This document shows positions 45,605 through 53,707 of a stretch of 64,000 bases of DNA, piece after piece; within the stretch, counting starts at the first letter, position 1; every line of letters starts with the position of its first letter. Origin of the DNA: Rhodanobacter sp. DHG33. GTDB taxonomy: Bacteria > Pseudomonadota > Gammaproteobacteria > Xanthomonadales > Rhodanobacteraceae. The DNA lies in NCBI RefSeq assembly GCF_014843005.1, contig NZ_JACYXM010000005.1, positions 1 through 64,000 of the forward strand, read 5' to 3'. A program made the position numbers and the translations under genes. Under the pieces are notes generated by a model. That model saw only the letters and a program-made list of their open reading frames with translations, ran no database searches and had not been told where the DNA came from.

Positions 45605-46273
45605 ATGAAGCATCTCGCCTCCCTGCGCACCTTGACCCTGTTCGCCGGCCTTCTGCTGACGGCTGCCTGCACCGCGCAATCCAGCACCAGCGCCTCGGCG
45701 CCGTACACCGAGGGTGACCAATACGTGACCCTGCCGGCGCCGTACCAGCGCTACAGCAGCGAGGGCAAGGTGGAAGTGGCCGAGGTGTTCTCCTATGCCT
45801 GCATCCACTGCGCCGAGTTCTCGCCCATCGCCGAGAAGCTGAAGAAATCGCTGCCGCCCGGCGTGAAGTTCGAACTGGTGCCCGCGCCCTTCAGCGACGA
45901 GTGGCTGCCGTTCGCACGCGCCTACTACGCCGCGGACAAGCTGGGCGTGGTGGATCGCACGCACCTCCAGCTGTTCCAGGCAAAGTTCGTCCAGAACTAT
46001 CCGATGAACTCGCTGGACGACCTCGCCGACTTCTACGCCAGCCAGGGCGTGAACCGGGCCGAGTTCATGCGCCTCGCCAACTCGCCGGAAGCGACCGCCA
46101 AGCTGAAGGCCGACCTGGACCTGATCCGGAAATGGGGCGTGGACGGGACGCCTACGCTCGTGATCGACGGCAAGTACCGCGTGACGCAGGTGAAGACGCT
46201 GGACGAGCTGTCCAAAGTGGCGCAGTGGCTGGCCAAGCGCGAACTGGACGCGGCGAACAAGGCCGGCAAGTAA
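45605..46273 (+). CDS. dsbA: DsbA-family thiol:disulfide oxidoreductase, lipoprotein (copy 2)
   Basis: Second DsbA, 222 aa, 42 bp after the first. It also has a lipobox (TAAC, Cys22) but only a short linker. The active site is CIHC (66-69), close to the CPHC of E. coli DsbA in the His that makes the site strongly oxidising, and the cis-proline is in DGTPTLVIDG. Shared VIDGKYRV-type ending shows both copies are paralogues. A hairpin follows and probably ends the cytochrome c4-dsbA-dsbA transcript. Confidence 0.9.
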   Translation: MKHLASLRTLTLFAGLLLTAACTAQSSTSASAPYTEGDQYVTLPAPYQRYSSEGKVEVAEVFSYACIHCAEFSPIAEKLKKSLPPGVKFELVPAPFSDEWLPFARAYYAADKLGVVDRTHLQLFQAKFVQNYPMNSLDDLADFYASQGVNRAEFMRLANSPEATAKLKADLDLIRKWGVDGTPTLVIDGKYRVTQVKTLDELSKVAQWLAKRELDAANKAGK

Positions 46274-46287
46274 TCCCCCCGACAGGA

Positions 46288-46317
46288 GCCGCAACGGACG
46301 TTCACGTCCGCTGCGGC
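46288..46317 (+). terminator. Terminator hairpin after tandem dsbA genes
   Basis: Arms GCCGCA-A-CGGACG and CGTCCG-C-TGCGGC pair (12 bp with one mismatch) around TTCA, 15 nt after the second dsbA stop, followed by CTTGTG. Confidence 0.6.
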
Positions 46318-46323
46318 CTTGTG

Positions 46324-46338
46324 CGTGTACCGTACACG
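46324..46338. promoter_or_regulatory. 15-bp palindrome before EEP hydrolase gene
   Basis: CGTGTAC-C-GTACACG is a perfect dyad ending 5 nt before the ATG at 46344. There is no ribosome-binding site, so this may overlap the core promoter of a leaderless or very short-leader mRNA and act as an operator. Confidence 0.4.
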
Positions 46339-46343
46339 GCCCC

Positions 46344-47123
46344 ATGGAACGTACCGCTCCCCTCCACGCCAAACGCCAGCTGCGCCTGCTGAGCTGCAAC
46401 ATCCTCGCCGGCGCCAGCGTGCAGCGTTACAGCGAATACGTCACCCGCAGCCTCACCGCCGTGCTGCCGGGACGCCGCAAGATCGACAATCTCGACCGTC
46501 TCGCCGCGCTGCTGCCGCAGTTCGACGTGATCGGCCTGCAGGAAGCCGATGCCGGCAGCCTGCGTTCCGGCTTCCTCAACCAGACGCGCTATCTCGCCGA
46601 AGCCGCCGGCATGCCGTTCTGGAGCCACCAGCCGAACCGGCCGGTGGCGGGCCTGTCGCACACCGCCAACGGCCTCATCAGCCGCATCGAACCCAGCACG
46701 GTGCTGGACTATCCGCTGCCCGGCCGCGGACGCGGCGCGCTGCTGGTGCGTTTCGGTACCGGCGAACATGCGCTGACCGTGATCATCGCCCACCTCTCGC
46801 TGGGTGCCCTCACGCGCACGCGGCAACTGGGCTTCATCGCGGAGATCCTCGAAGACCATCCGCATGCCGTGCTGATGGGCGACCTCAACACCGACGTGGG
46901 GAGTCCGGAGATGCGCCAGCTGTTCGCGCGCTCGCGGCTGCAGCCGCCCGTGCAGGCCACGCCTACTTTCCCGAGCTGGAAACCGAAGCGGGCGCTTGAT
47001 CACATCCTCACCTCGTCCACGGTGGCAGTGGAAAAAGTATGGACACTGCCACAGGCGTTCTCCGACCATCTCGCGCTGGCGGCGGAAATCCGGCTGCCGA
47101 TGTCCCACGGAGACCACGGATGA
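46344..47123 (+). CDS. Endonuclease/exonuclease/phosphatase (EEP) family protein
   Basis: 259-aa metal-dependent phosphodiester hydrolase of the EEP fold (DNase I/synaptojanin type); cytoplasmic, no signal peptide. Fold motifs in order: LLSCNIL (Asn metal ligand), GLQEAD (Glu), the AHLSLG histidine, GDLNTDV (Asp/Asn) and LDHIL..., SDHLAL (Asp-His). Whether it acts on DNA, RNA or lipid phosphates cannot be told. Its stop overlaps the start of a small membrane protein gene (ATGA at 47120-47123). Confidence 0.88.
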   Translation: MERTAPLHAKRQLRLLSCNILAGASVQRYSEYVTRSLTAVLPGRRKIDNLDRLAALLPQFDVIGLQEADAGSLRSGFLNQTRYLAEAAGMPFWSHQPNRPVAGLSHTANGLISRIEPSTVLDYPLPGRGRGALLVRFGTGEHALTVIIAHLSLGALTRTRQLGFIAEILEDHPHAVLMGDLNTDVGSPEMRQLFARSRLQPPVQATPTFPSWKPKRALDHILTSSTVAVEKVWTLPQAFSDHLALAAEIRLPMSHGDHG

Positions 47124-47500
47124 AAATACGCGCGTTGATTCCCTGGCTGCTGATCGCGCTGGTCGGCCTCGGCGCCGCATGGCTGCGCTACGGCCTGATC
47201 GAGCAGCCCGCGCTGGCGGATCTGTGCACCTCGACACAGGCGCCTGCCTGGTGCCCGCTGCGGCAGGCGCTGGTGATGGGCTTTCTCTACGAGGTTTACG
47301 GCATTGCCGCCGTCATCGTCGCCGCGCTCTCGCTGCTGCGCCGCACACGGGCGCTGGCATGGCTGGCCGCTGCGCTGGGAGCGTTCGCGCTGCAGCTCTA
47401 CAACTGCGAGCCGGGTGCGCTGGCGCTTCTGATCGGCTGCCTGCGCCTGGTGCATTTGAGCGCGCCATCGGGCCGCCGCCCCCACGAAGCCACGCCTTAA
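47120..47500 (+). CDS. Small integral membrane protein coupled to EEP gene
   Basis: 126-aa protein with three or four hydrophobic helices. It has cysteines in a likely periplasmic loop (DLCTSTQAPAWCPL) and further on (YNCEPG, IGCLR), so a disulfide is possible. No family recognised. The ATG at 47120 overlaps the EEP stop codon; an alternative frame start at 47039 lies entirely inside the EEP gene and was rejected. Confidence 0.75.
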   Translation: MKIRALIPWLLIALVGLGAAWLRYGLIEQPALADLCTSTQAPAWCPLRQALVMGFLYEVYGIAAVIVAALSLLRRTRALAWLAAALGAFALQLYNCEPGALALLIGCLRLVHLSAPSGRRPHEATP

Positions 47501-47501
47501 A

Positions 47502-47534
47502 CGCCTGCCAGCGAAGCCGCGCCGCCGGCAGGCG
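47502..47534. terminator. Hairpin between convergent membrane-protein and DLH genes
   Basis: CGCCTGCC and GGCAGGCG form an 8-bp stem with a 17-nt loop between two convergent stop codons. No T tract. Confidence 0.3.
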
Positions 47535-47548
47535 ATCCAGCGAAGCGA

Positions 47549-48343
47549 TCAATCGCGTCCCGCAAACGCCTCGTCCAGCCACGCATGCATCAAGCGATAG
47601 GAACGCGCCGCTGCCTTCGCGTCGTACTTGCAGCCGGGCGCATTCTCGCCTTCCTCGGTGAAGCAATGCACCGCGTGGCCCAGCACCACGAACTGCCAGG
47701 CGGCAGGGCTCTGGCGCATCTCGTCCATGAACTTGTCGGCGTCCTTCATCGTCCACGTGTCGTCGGCGCCGTTCATCGCCAGCACGCGGGCCTTGATGTG
47801 TTTCGCCATCGACGCATCGTCGGTGGAGAGGTCGCCATGGAAGGACGCCACCGCAGCGACGTCGGCACCGCTGCGGGCCAGGTCCAGCACCGCTGCACCG
47901 CCGAAGCAGAAGCCGATCGCGGCGAGCCTGGCGGTATCGATGGGCGCATCCTTCGCCTGCAGCCTGAGCTGCGCCAGCGCCTCGTTGATGCGCGAGCGCA
48001 TCAACGCGCGGTTCGCGTACAGCGGCTTGACGGCAGCCTGCGCCTGCGCGTCGTTGTCCAGTTGCGGGCGCACGTTGGCGCCGTACATGTCGGTGAGCAG
48101 GATCACGTAATCCTTGCCCGCGATCATTTCCGCCTTCTTGATCGCCTCGTCGTTCACGCCGAACCAGTTCGGCACCATCACCAGGCCGGGGCGTTTCGCG
48201 CCGCTGGCGTCGTCGTAGACCAGCACGCTGTGGAAGCGCGTGCCGCCCTGGGTCCACTCCACCGGGCGCTGCACCATCTTCGCCTGTGCGGCGAAGGCGA
48301 AACCGGCAAGCAGGAATGCGGCAAGACAACGGATGTGGCGCAT
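47549..48343 (-). CDS. Exported dienelactone hydrolase family protein
   Basis: 264-aa alpha/beta hydrolase with a signal peptide (cleavage near AQA, residue 21). The catalytic nucleophile is Cys146 in GFCFGG, the dienelactone-hydrolase signature. The acid is Asp194 or Asp195 (NGADDTW) and the base a histidine of GHAVHCF (223-226). Periplasmic location makes a classical chlorocatechol role unlikely; substrate unknown. Start at 48343 from GGAGGG 7 nt upstream; the ATG at 48361 would place part of the ribosome-binding site inside the gene. Confidence 0.87.
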   Translation of the reverse strand: MRHIRCLAAFLLAGFAFAAQAKMVQRPVEWTQGGTRFHSVLVYDDASGAKRPGLVMVPNWFGVNDEAIKKAEMIAGKDYVILLTDMYGANVRPQLDNDAQAQAAVKPLYANRALMRSRINEALAQLRLQAKDAPIDTARLAAIGFCFGGAAVLDLARSGADVAAVASFHGDLSTDDASMAKHIKARVLAMNGADDTWTMKDADKFMDEMRQSPAAWQFVVLGHAVHCFTEEGENAPGCKYDAKAAARSYRLMHAWLDEAFAGRD

Positions 48344-48411
48344 GGCGTAACCCTCCCTCATATGAAACCTGATTAGCGGCGAGACTCGGCTAGTAGCGGC
48401 TTTTCGTGAAG

Positions 48412-48441
48412 AGTGCGGCCAAGGATGCCGCCCGTTTGATT
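48412..48441 (+). repeat. Dispersed 30-bp repeat, copy A
   Basis: Matches 53144-53174 over 30 bases with a single missing G. Core AGTGCGGCCAAGGATG then CCGCCCGTTTGATT. The missing base shortens the hairpin stem to GCGGC/GCCGC. It lies just past the stop of the UbiI-like gene (minus strand). Confidence 0.75.
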
Positions 48442-48474
48442 TCCGCGTTCACGGACGAACGCCAAAAGAAAGCA

Positions 48475-49674
48475 TCAAAGTCCGGCGGCATGTCGCGCGA
48501 TGCGGCGCTTCAGCGGCGCCAGCCGGTCGAGCAGACGTACGCCGATGCCCCGCGCGGCGACCAGCGGCGGCGCCTGCCACGCATAAATGCGCGCCAGCGC
48601 ATCGAAGCCGCGCGCGTCCAGCGTGTCGGCGCTGCGCCGGCGGCGCGCATAGCGGCGCAGCACGTGCGGCGCGGCGAAATCGCGACCGGCGTCGTGCGCT
48701 TCGACCAGCGCGTCGCGCAGTTCGGCCACGTCGCGCAGGCCCAGGTTCACGCCCTGGCCGGCCAGCGGGTGCACGGCATGCGCGGCATCGCCCAGCAGCA
48801 CGAAGCGCTCGGCCTGATAACTTTCCGCCAGCTGCAGCCTGAGCGGGAAAGCGGCGCGTTTCGTGGTGGATACGATCCGCCCCAAACGGAAATCGCTGGC
48901 GACACCCAGCGCCTGCATGAAACCGGCATCGTCCAGTGCCAACACGCGCTGCGCCTCGTCCTCGGGCAACGACCACACGATGGAGCTGCGCCCGTCGGCC
49001 AGCGGCAACAGGGCCAGCGGGCCGGTAGGCAGGAAACGTTGCCACGCCGTCCGTTCGTGCGCCCGCTCGGTGACGACATGGGCCACTACCGCACGCTGCG
49101 CGTAGTCGTGACCGCGGGTGCCGATGCCGGCCATGTCGCGCAACGGCGAGGCGGCGCCGTCGGCAGCCACCAGCAGGCGCGCGGACAGGCTTTCGCCGCC
49201 GGCCAGTTCCAGCGTCACGCGATCCTCGCGCGCCTCGAAACCACGCACTTCGGCAGGGCACAGCCGGCGCACGCCCGCGGACTGCAGCGCCTGCCAGAGT
49301 TCCCACTGCACCAGGCTGTTCTCGACGATGTGGCCGAGCAGGTCGCGGCCTTCGTCCGCCGCGTCGAAATCGATGGCCGCGCCGCTTTCGCCGTCCCACA
49401 CGTGCATATGCGAGTAGGGACCGGAGCGCGACTCGCGAATGGACGTCCAGACGCCCAGCCCATCCAGCAAGGCGATCGACGACGGCGCCAGCCCCACCAC
49501 GCGAAGGTCCACCTCGTCGGTGGCGTTCCAGGGCTGCGGAGCACGCGCCTCCAGCAAAGCGGTGGCGAAGCCGGCTTTGGCCAGCGCCAGCGCGGCAGCA
49601 GCACCCACCATGCCGCCGCCGACCACGGCGACGTCCAGCGAAGGTGCGCGCCGGCGTTCGGCGGGGGCGCTCAT
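48475..49674 (-). CDS. UbiI/VisC-type FAD-dependent ubiquinone hydroxylase
   Basis: Flavin monooxygenase of the UbiH/UbiF/UbiI family, 399 aa, adding a ring hydroxyl in ubiquinone synthesis. FAD-binding VVGGGMVG near 17-24, the DG motif (LLVAADGAAS) and the second FAD motif GDAAHAVHPLAGQGVN are present. Its position after UbiH favours UbiI or UbiF; which carbon it acts on cannot be read from sequence alone. Its ATG overlaps the UbiH stop (ATGA at 49671-49674), so the two are translated together. Confidence 0.88.
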   Translation of the reverse strand: MSAPAERRRAPSLDVAVVGGGMVGAAAALALAKAGFATALLEARAPQPWNATDEVDLRVVGLAPSSIALLDGLGVWTSIRESRSGPYSHMHVWDGESGAAIDFDAADEGRDLLGHIVENSLVQWELWQALQSAGVRRLCPAEVRGFEAREDRVTLELAGGESLSARLLVAADGAASPLRDMAGIGTRGHDYAQRAVVAHVVTERAHERTAWQRFLPTGPLALLPLADGRSSIVWSLPEDEAQRVLALDDAGFMQALGVASDFRLGRIVSTTKRAAFPLRLQLAESYQAERFVLLGDAAHAVHPLAGQGVNLGLRDVAELRDALVEAHDAGRDFAAPHVLRRYARRRRSADTLDARGFDALARIYAWQAPPLVAARGIGVRLLDRLAPLKRRIARHAAGL

Positions 49675-50891
49675 GGCAGGCGCTCCAGCACCGCGCGCGG
49701 CGGTTCGCCGCGGAAGCCCATGCCGTGCCGCGCCAGGCGGTCCTGCAAGGGCGCGAAACGGTCATTGGCGAGCAGCGCCAGCGAGCGCAGCGGCGCGAGC
49801 ATCGGCTGTTCGAGGCAGGCCAGGCGCACCAGGGCGTGGCTCATCGCCATCGTGCCCTCGCGGTCCGGTTCGCGCCGTGCGGCGTAGCGCTCAAGCAAGC
49901 CGGGAGCACCGGGATCGTCCGCCGCGGCGACCAACTCGGCGAGAGTCAGCGCATCGCGCAGGCCGAGGTTGAAACCTTGCGCGCCGATGGGGTGCACGGT
50001 CTGCGCCGCGTTGCCCACCAGCACCGCGCGCGGGCCGGTGAGCCGCCGCGCGGCTACGCGATGGATCGCATACGGATAGCGTCTGCCGGGCCGCGCGAGG
50101 CGGCCCAGCCGCCACCCGAAGCGTTGTTGCGCCAGCGCGGCGAAAGCATCGTCGTCCATGGCCGCCACGGCATCGGCCTGTTCGGCGGGCACGGTGAGCA
50201 CCAGCCCGCAGCGCCCCTGCGCCAGCGGCAGCAGCGCCACCGGGCCTTGATCGGAGAAACGCTCGAAGGCGCGGCCCGCGTGGGCGCGTTCGGGCGTGAC
50301 GGTGGCGACGAACAGGGTCTGCTCGTAATCGAGCCGCTCGGCTTCGATGCCCAGCTGCGCACGCACGAAGGATTCGGTGCCGTCAGCGCCCACCAGCAGC
50401 GCGGCGTCGACCGTTCGCTCGCCGTCGGCGGTACGGATGCGTGCGCGCCAGCCGACGGCCTGCATTTCCAGCGCCTCCAGTTTCGCGGGCGCGAGTCGGG
50501 TCAGCCGCGTGCAGGTATCCAGCCGGCGCAGCAGGGCCACGCCCAGTTCGCGCGCGGGCAGCGTCCAGCCCAACGCATCGACGCCGTGCCTGGCCGCATC
50601 GATGCGTGCACTGCCGAACTCGCCGGCGCGGCTGACGTGGATATGGCGGATGGCCGTGGCCTGCGCGGCGGCGTACGGCCACACGCCGATGGCGGCGAGG
50701 CCGTTGACGGTGGCGCGGGCCAGCGCGAGGTTGCGCTCGTCGTAACTGGGCTGGGCGTCGGCGCGCGGCGCGGCGGCTTCGACCAGGGTGGCGGCCACGC
50801 CGGCGGCATCCAGCGCGATGGCGAGGCTGGCGCCGACCAGGCCACCGCCGACGATCAGCACGCCGCCAGCAGGAGATGCGGAGGAATTCAT
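49671..50891 (-). CDS. ubiH: 2-octaprenyl-6-methoxyphenyl hydroxylase (UbiH)
   Basis: FAD-dependent hydroxylase of ubiquinone synthesis, 406 aa. The N-terminal VLIVGGGLVGAS binds FAD; the second motif reads GNAAQTVHPIGAQGFN, and the GNAAQ form is typical of UbiH (the partner gene has GDAAH). Start at 50891. No ribosome-binding site; a TATCAT -10-like element ends 7 nt before the ATG, so the mRNA may be leaderless. Upstream of and coupled to the UbiI-type gene; divergent from the btuM-like gene. Confidence 0.9.
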   Translation of the reverse strand: MNSSASPAGGVLIVGGGLVGASLAIALDAAGVAATLVEAAAPRADAQPSYDERNLALARATVNGLAAIGVWPYAAAQATAIRHIHVSRAGEFGSARIDAARHGVDALGWTLPARELGVALLRRLDTCTRLTRLAPAKLEALEMQAVGWRARIRTADGERTVDAALLVGADGTESFVRAQLGIEAERLDYEQTLFVATVTPERAHAGRAFERFSDQGPVALLPLAQGRCGLVLTVPAEQADAVAAMDDDAFAALAQQRFGWRLGRLARPGRRYPYAIHRVAARRLTGPRAVLVGNAAQTVHPIGAQGFNLGLRDALTLAELVAAADDPGAPGLLERYAARREPDREGTMAMSHALVRLACLEQPMLAPLRSLALLANDRFAPLQDRLARHGMGFRGEPPRAVLERLP

Positions 50892-51033
50892 GCGCGGGAT
50901 GATACGCGCCATCGCATCGCGCCGGCTGCCCCGGAACCTGTCCAGCATCGCCAGCCGCATGGGCACAGGGCTCGCGGGCGGGCTCTTGGGCTAAACTGTG
51001 CGTCTGAATCCAGCTGCGCTGCACGGAGTACAC

Positions 51034-51633
51034 ATGGCAACCACAACGACCCGACGCCTGGCCATCTTCCTGGCCTTGGCCCTGGTGATGGGCGTCACCC
51101 GCTTCCATCCCTCGCTGCTGCACCACGCGTTGTGGGATGCCTCGTGGGGCGTGTTCTTCCTCGCCGGCTTCTGGCTGCGCGGCCAGGGACGCTGGGCCTT
51201 CCCGCTGCTGATGGCCGAGGCGGTGCTGGTGGATTACTTCGTCATCTCCGGCATGGGCATCAATTTCTGGGACCACTACTGCGTCTCGGCGGCCTACTGG
51301 TTCCTGGTGCCGTCCTACGGCGCGTTGTGGCTGGGCGGCAGCTGGCTGGCGAAGCGGCAGTCGGGTCTCGACCTGCGCACGCTGGGCCTTGCCGTCGCCG
51401 CGCTGCTCGTCACCGAAGGCGCTTGCTACCTGATCTCCAACGGCAGCTTCTACTGGATCAGCGCCAGCGTGCCGGCGCCGCGCAGCTTCGGCGCATGGTT
51501 CGCCAACCTCGGCGACTGGTACCTGCCCTTCCTTGGCGGCACTTCCCTCTACGTCGGACTCGGTGCGGTGGTGCACGTGCTGGCAGTGCAGCTGTCGCGC
51601 CTGTCGCAGCACGGCGCGCACGCCAAGCACTGA
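51034..51633 (+). CDS. btuM: BtuM-like solitary cobalamin transporter
   Basis: 199-aa protein with about six membrane helices. It resembles BtuM, a solitary ECF-type S-component that imports vitamin B12 without an ECF ATPase module. In the Thiobacillus denitrificans protein Cys80 ligates cobalt; here Cys83 lies in the equivalent place (NFWDHYC), just before helix 4. The gene directly precedes cobalamin adenosyltransferase with one base between stop and start codons, which supports the call. GGAG 6 nt upstream. No B12-riboswitch sequence is seen upstream. Named by recollection of the family and gene context. Confidence 0.65.
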   Translation: MATTTTRRLAIFLALALVMGVTRFHPSLLHHALWDASWGVFFLAGFWLRGQGRWAFPLLMAEAVLVDYFVISGMGINFWDHYCVSAAYWFLVPSYGALWLGGSWLAKRQSGLDLRTLGLAVAALLVTEGACYLISNGSFYWISASVPAPRSFGAWFANLGDWYLPFLGGTSLYVGLGAVVHVLAVQLSRLSQHGAHAKH

Positions 51634-51634
51634 C

Positions 51635-52207
51635 GTGGGCAACCGCCTCTCCAAGATCTATACGCGTACGGGTGACGACGGCAGCACGGGACTGGGCGAC
51701 GGCTCGCGCGTGCAGAAGGACTCCCCGCGGGTGGCCGCCTACGGCACCGTGGACGAGCTCAACAGCACCATCGGCATGGTGCTGGCCTGCCCGGGCGTGG
51801 ACGATGCGGTACGCGAGGCGCTGACCCAGATCCAGCACGAGCTGTTCGACCTCGGCGGCGAACTGTGCATCCCCGGCATGGCGATGATCGAGGATGCCGA
51901 CATCACGCGGCTGGAAAGCGTGCTGGACGCCTTCAACGAACCGCTGCCGCCGCTGAAGGACTTCATCCTGCCCGGCGGCGGCATGGCCGCTTCATGCTGC
52001 CATCTGGCGCGTACCGTGTGCCGCCGCGCCGAGCGCGAGGTGATCGCGCTGCGCCGGGACGAACCCGACGTGCGCCCGCAGACGCAGCGCTACCTCAACC
52101 GCCTTTCCGACTTGCTGTTCGTGCTGTGCCGCGTGCTGGCCCGCAGCGGCGGCCACGGCGAAGTGCTGTGGCAGCACGAGCGGCGGCGCAAGCCCTCCGC
52201 CGGCTGA
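51635..52207 (+). CDS. Cob(I)alamin adenosyltransferase (PduO-type)
   Basis: Transfers adenosyl from ATP to cob(I)alamin, producing coenzyme B12. 190 aa, the PduO family trimeric fold. N-terminal ATP-binding motif IYTRTGDDGSTGLGDG and the later FILPGGG and RRAERE motifs are characteristic. GTG start at 51635, one base after the btuM-like stop, so expression is coupled to the transporter. Uptake followed by adenosylation makes a simple salvage route. Confidence 0.93.
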   Translation: MGNRLSKIYTRTGDDGSTGLGDGSRVQKDSPRVAAYGTVDELNSTIGMVLACPGVDDAVREALTQIQHELFDLGGELCIPGMAMIEDADITRLESVLDAFNEPLPPLKDFILPGGGMAASCCHLARTVCRRAEREVIALRRDEPDVRPQTQRYLNRLSDLLFVLCRVLARSGGHGEVLWQHERRRKPSAG

Positions 52208-52217
52208 GGCAGCCGCC

Positions 52218-53141
52218 ATGCTGCGGCTGTACACGCACCCCGCCTGCCTGGGGCACGACAACGGCCCCGGCAATCCCGAGGTGGCTGCTCGCCTGACTGC
52301 CGTGCTGCGCGCGCTCGACCACGACCGCTACGCCGCCCTGGATCGCGTGGAAGCCCCGCGCGCCAGCCGCGAGCAACTCCTGCGCGTGCATGCGGCGGAC
52401 CACGTCGAACGCATGCTCGCCGCCGTGCCCGAAGGCGAAACGCGGCGGCTGGACGAGGACACCGTGCTCTCGCCCGGTTCCGCCGAGGCCGCTCTGCGTG
52501 CGGCGGGCGCGGCGGTGGCCGCGGTGGATGCCGTGCTCGACGGCGGCCACGTGCGCCGCGCGTTCTGCGCGGTGCGTCCGCCCGGCCATCACGCCACGCG
52601 CGAATCGGCGATGGGCTTCTGCCTGTTCAACAACGTGGCGGTGGCCGCAGCCCATGCGCTGGCGGCGCACGGGCTGAAACGCGTCGCCATCGCCGATTTC
52701 GACGTGCACCACGGCAACGGCACCCAGGACATCTTCTGGCGCGAGCCACGCGTGCTGTTCGCCTCCAGCCACGAGATGCCGCTGTACCCGGGCACCGGCC
52801 ATCCGGACGAGCGCGGCGAGGGCAACATCCTCAACCGCCCGCTGTCGGCCGGCGACGGCCCCTACCTGTTCCGCGAACTATGGGAGGGCGACCTACTGCC
52901 GCGGCTGCACGCCTTCAGGCCGCAGCTGGTGCTGGTGTCGGCGGGTTTCGACGCGCACCAGCGCGATCCGCTGGCCAACCTCTGCCTGGGCAGCGAGGAC
53001 TACGCCTGGATCACCGCGAAGCTGGTCGAGCTGGCGAACCGCCATGCCGATGGCCGGCTGGTCTCGACGCTGGAAGGCGGCTACGACCTCGCCGCATTGG
53101 CGGCCAGCGCGTCGGCGCACGTCGAAGCGTTGATGGATTGA
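52218..53141 (+). CDS. Histone deacetylase family protein (class II HDAC-like)
   Basis: Zinc-dependent amidohydrolase of the acetoin-utilisation/HDAC family, 307 aa. Active-site histidines His124-His125 in RPPGHH, zinc ligands Asp162, His164 (DFDVHHGNGTQ) and Asp245 (SAGFDAH), and C-terminal LEGGYD. Bacterial homologues deacetylate proteins, polyamines or other acetamides; the substrate here is unknown. It starts 10 nt after the adenosyltransferase stop codon and may share its mRNA. Confidence 0.92.
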   Translation: MLRLYTHPACLGHDNGPGNPEVAARLTAVLRALDHDRYAALDRVEAPRASREQLLRVHAADHVERMLAAVPEGETRRLDEDTVLSPGSAEAALRAAGAAVAAVDAVLDGGHVRRAFCAVRPPGHHATRESAMGFCLFNNVAVAAAHALAAHGLKRVAIADFDVHHGNGTQDIFWREPRVLFASSHEMPLYPGTGHPDERGEGNILNRPLSAGDGPYLFRELWEGDLLPRLHAFRPQLVLVSAGFDAHQRDPLANLCLGSEDYAWITAKLVELANRHADGRLVSTLEGGYDLAALAASASAHVEALMD

Positions 53142-53143
53142 GC

Positions 53144-53174
53144 AGTGCGGCCAAGGATGGCCGCCCGTTTGATT
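53144..53174 (+). repeat. Dispersed 31-bp repeat, copy B, with terminator-like hairpin
   Basis: AGTGCGGCCAAGGATGG then CCGCCCGTTTGATT. The 7-bp stem GCGGCCA/TGGCCGC (53147-53153 / 53158-53164) with AGGA loop is followed by CCGTTTGATT and probably terminates the HDAC transcript. Copy A at 48412-48441 differs by one missing G. Confidence 0.75.
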
Positions 53175-53212
53175 CTGCAATCATCGATGATTGCAAAAAT
53201 CATCCCCCAAGC

Positions 53213-53611
53213 TCACTCCGGCACGAAATCCAGCGCCGCCGAATTGATGCAATAGCGCAGTCCGGTAGGCCGCGGGCCGTCAGGGAACAGGTGGCCAAGA
53301 TGCGAGTCGCAATGCGCGCAACGCACCTCGATGCGGCGCATACCGTGACTGTCGTCGTCGTGGCTGGATACCGCGGCCGGGATCAGCGGCTGCCAGAAGC
53401 TGGGCCAACCGGAACCGGAATCGTACTTGCTGTCCGAACCGAACAGTACGCTGCGGCAGGCCGCGCACACGTAGGTTCCTTCGGCGTGGTGGCGATACCA
53501 CTTGCCGCTGAAAGGCGGCTCGGTGGCCGAGCAGCGGCATACCGCATACTGCTCGGGGCTCAATTCGGCGCGCCATTCGGCGTCGCTCCTGACCAGCCCG
53601 GGTTCGTTCAT
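53213..53611 (-). CDS. msrB: Peptide-methionine (R)-S-oxide reductase MsrB
   Basis: Repairs oxidised methionine R-sulfoxide in proteins. 132 aa, a stand-alone MsrB domain. The zinc site is made by VCAAC and CAHCDSH, and the catalytic cysteine lies in RYCINSAAL near the C-terminus. The resolving cysteine position near RCSATEP is occupied by cysteines. Divergent from lptD; the shared region of 96 bp holds both promoters. Confidence 0.96.
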   Translation of the reverse strand: MNEPGLVRSDAEWRAELSPEQYAVCRCSATEPPFSGKWYRHHAEGTYVCAACRSVLFGSDSKYDSGSGWPSFWQPLIPAAVSSHDDDSHGMRRIEVRCAHCDSHLGHLFPDGPRPTGLRYCINSAALDFVPE

Positions 53612-53707
53612 GCCTGAATCCTCGATTGCCTCCGGCAGCCTTTGTGTCTGCCTGATCTGGGGCGTTTCTGCTAGCTTTACCGACCACACGACCGCCGGGT
53701 TTCCATT

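Noticed and set aside
50892-51033. Cobalamin riboswitch upstream of the btuM-like gene
   Set aside because: The 142-bp gap has no B12-box (GCCACTG-type) sequence and is too short for the full aptamer.
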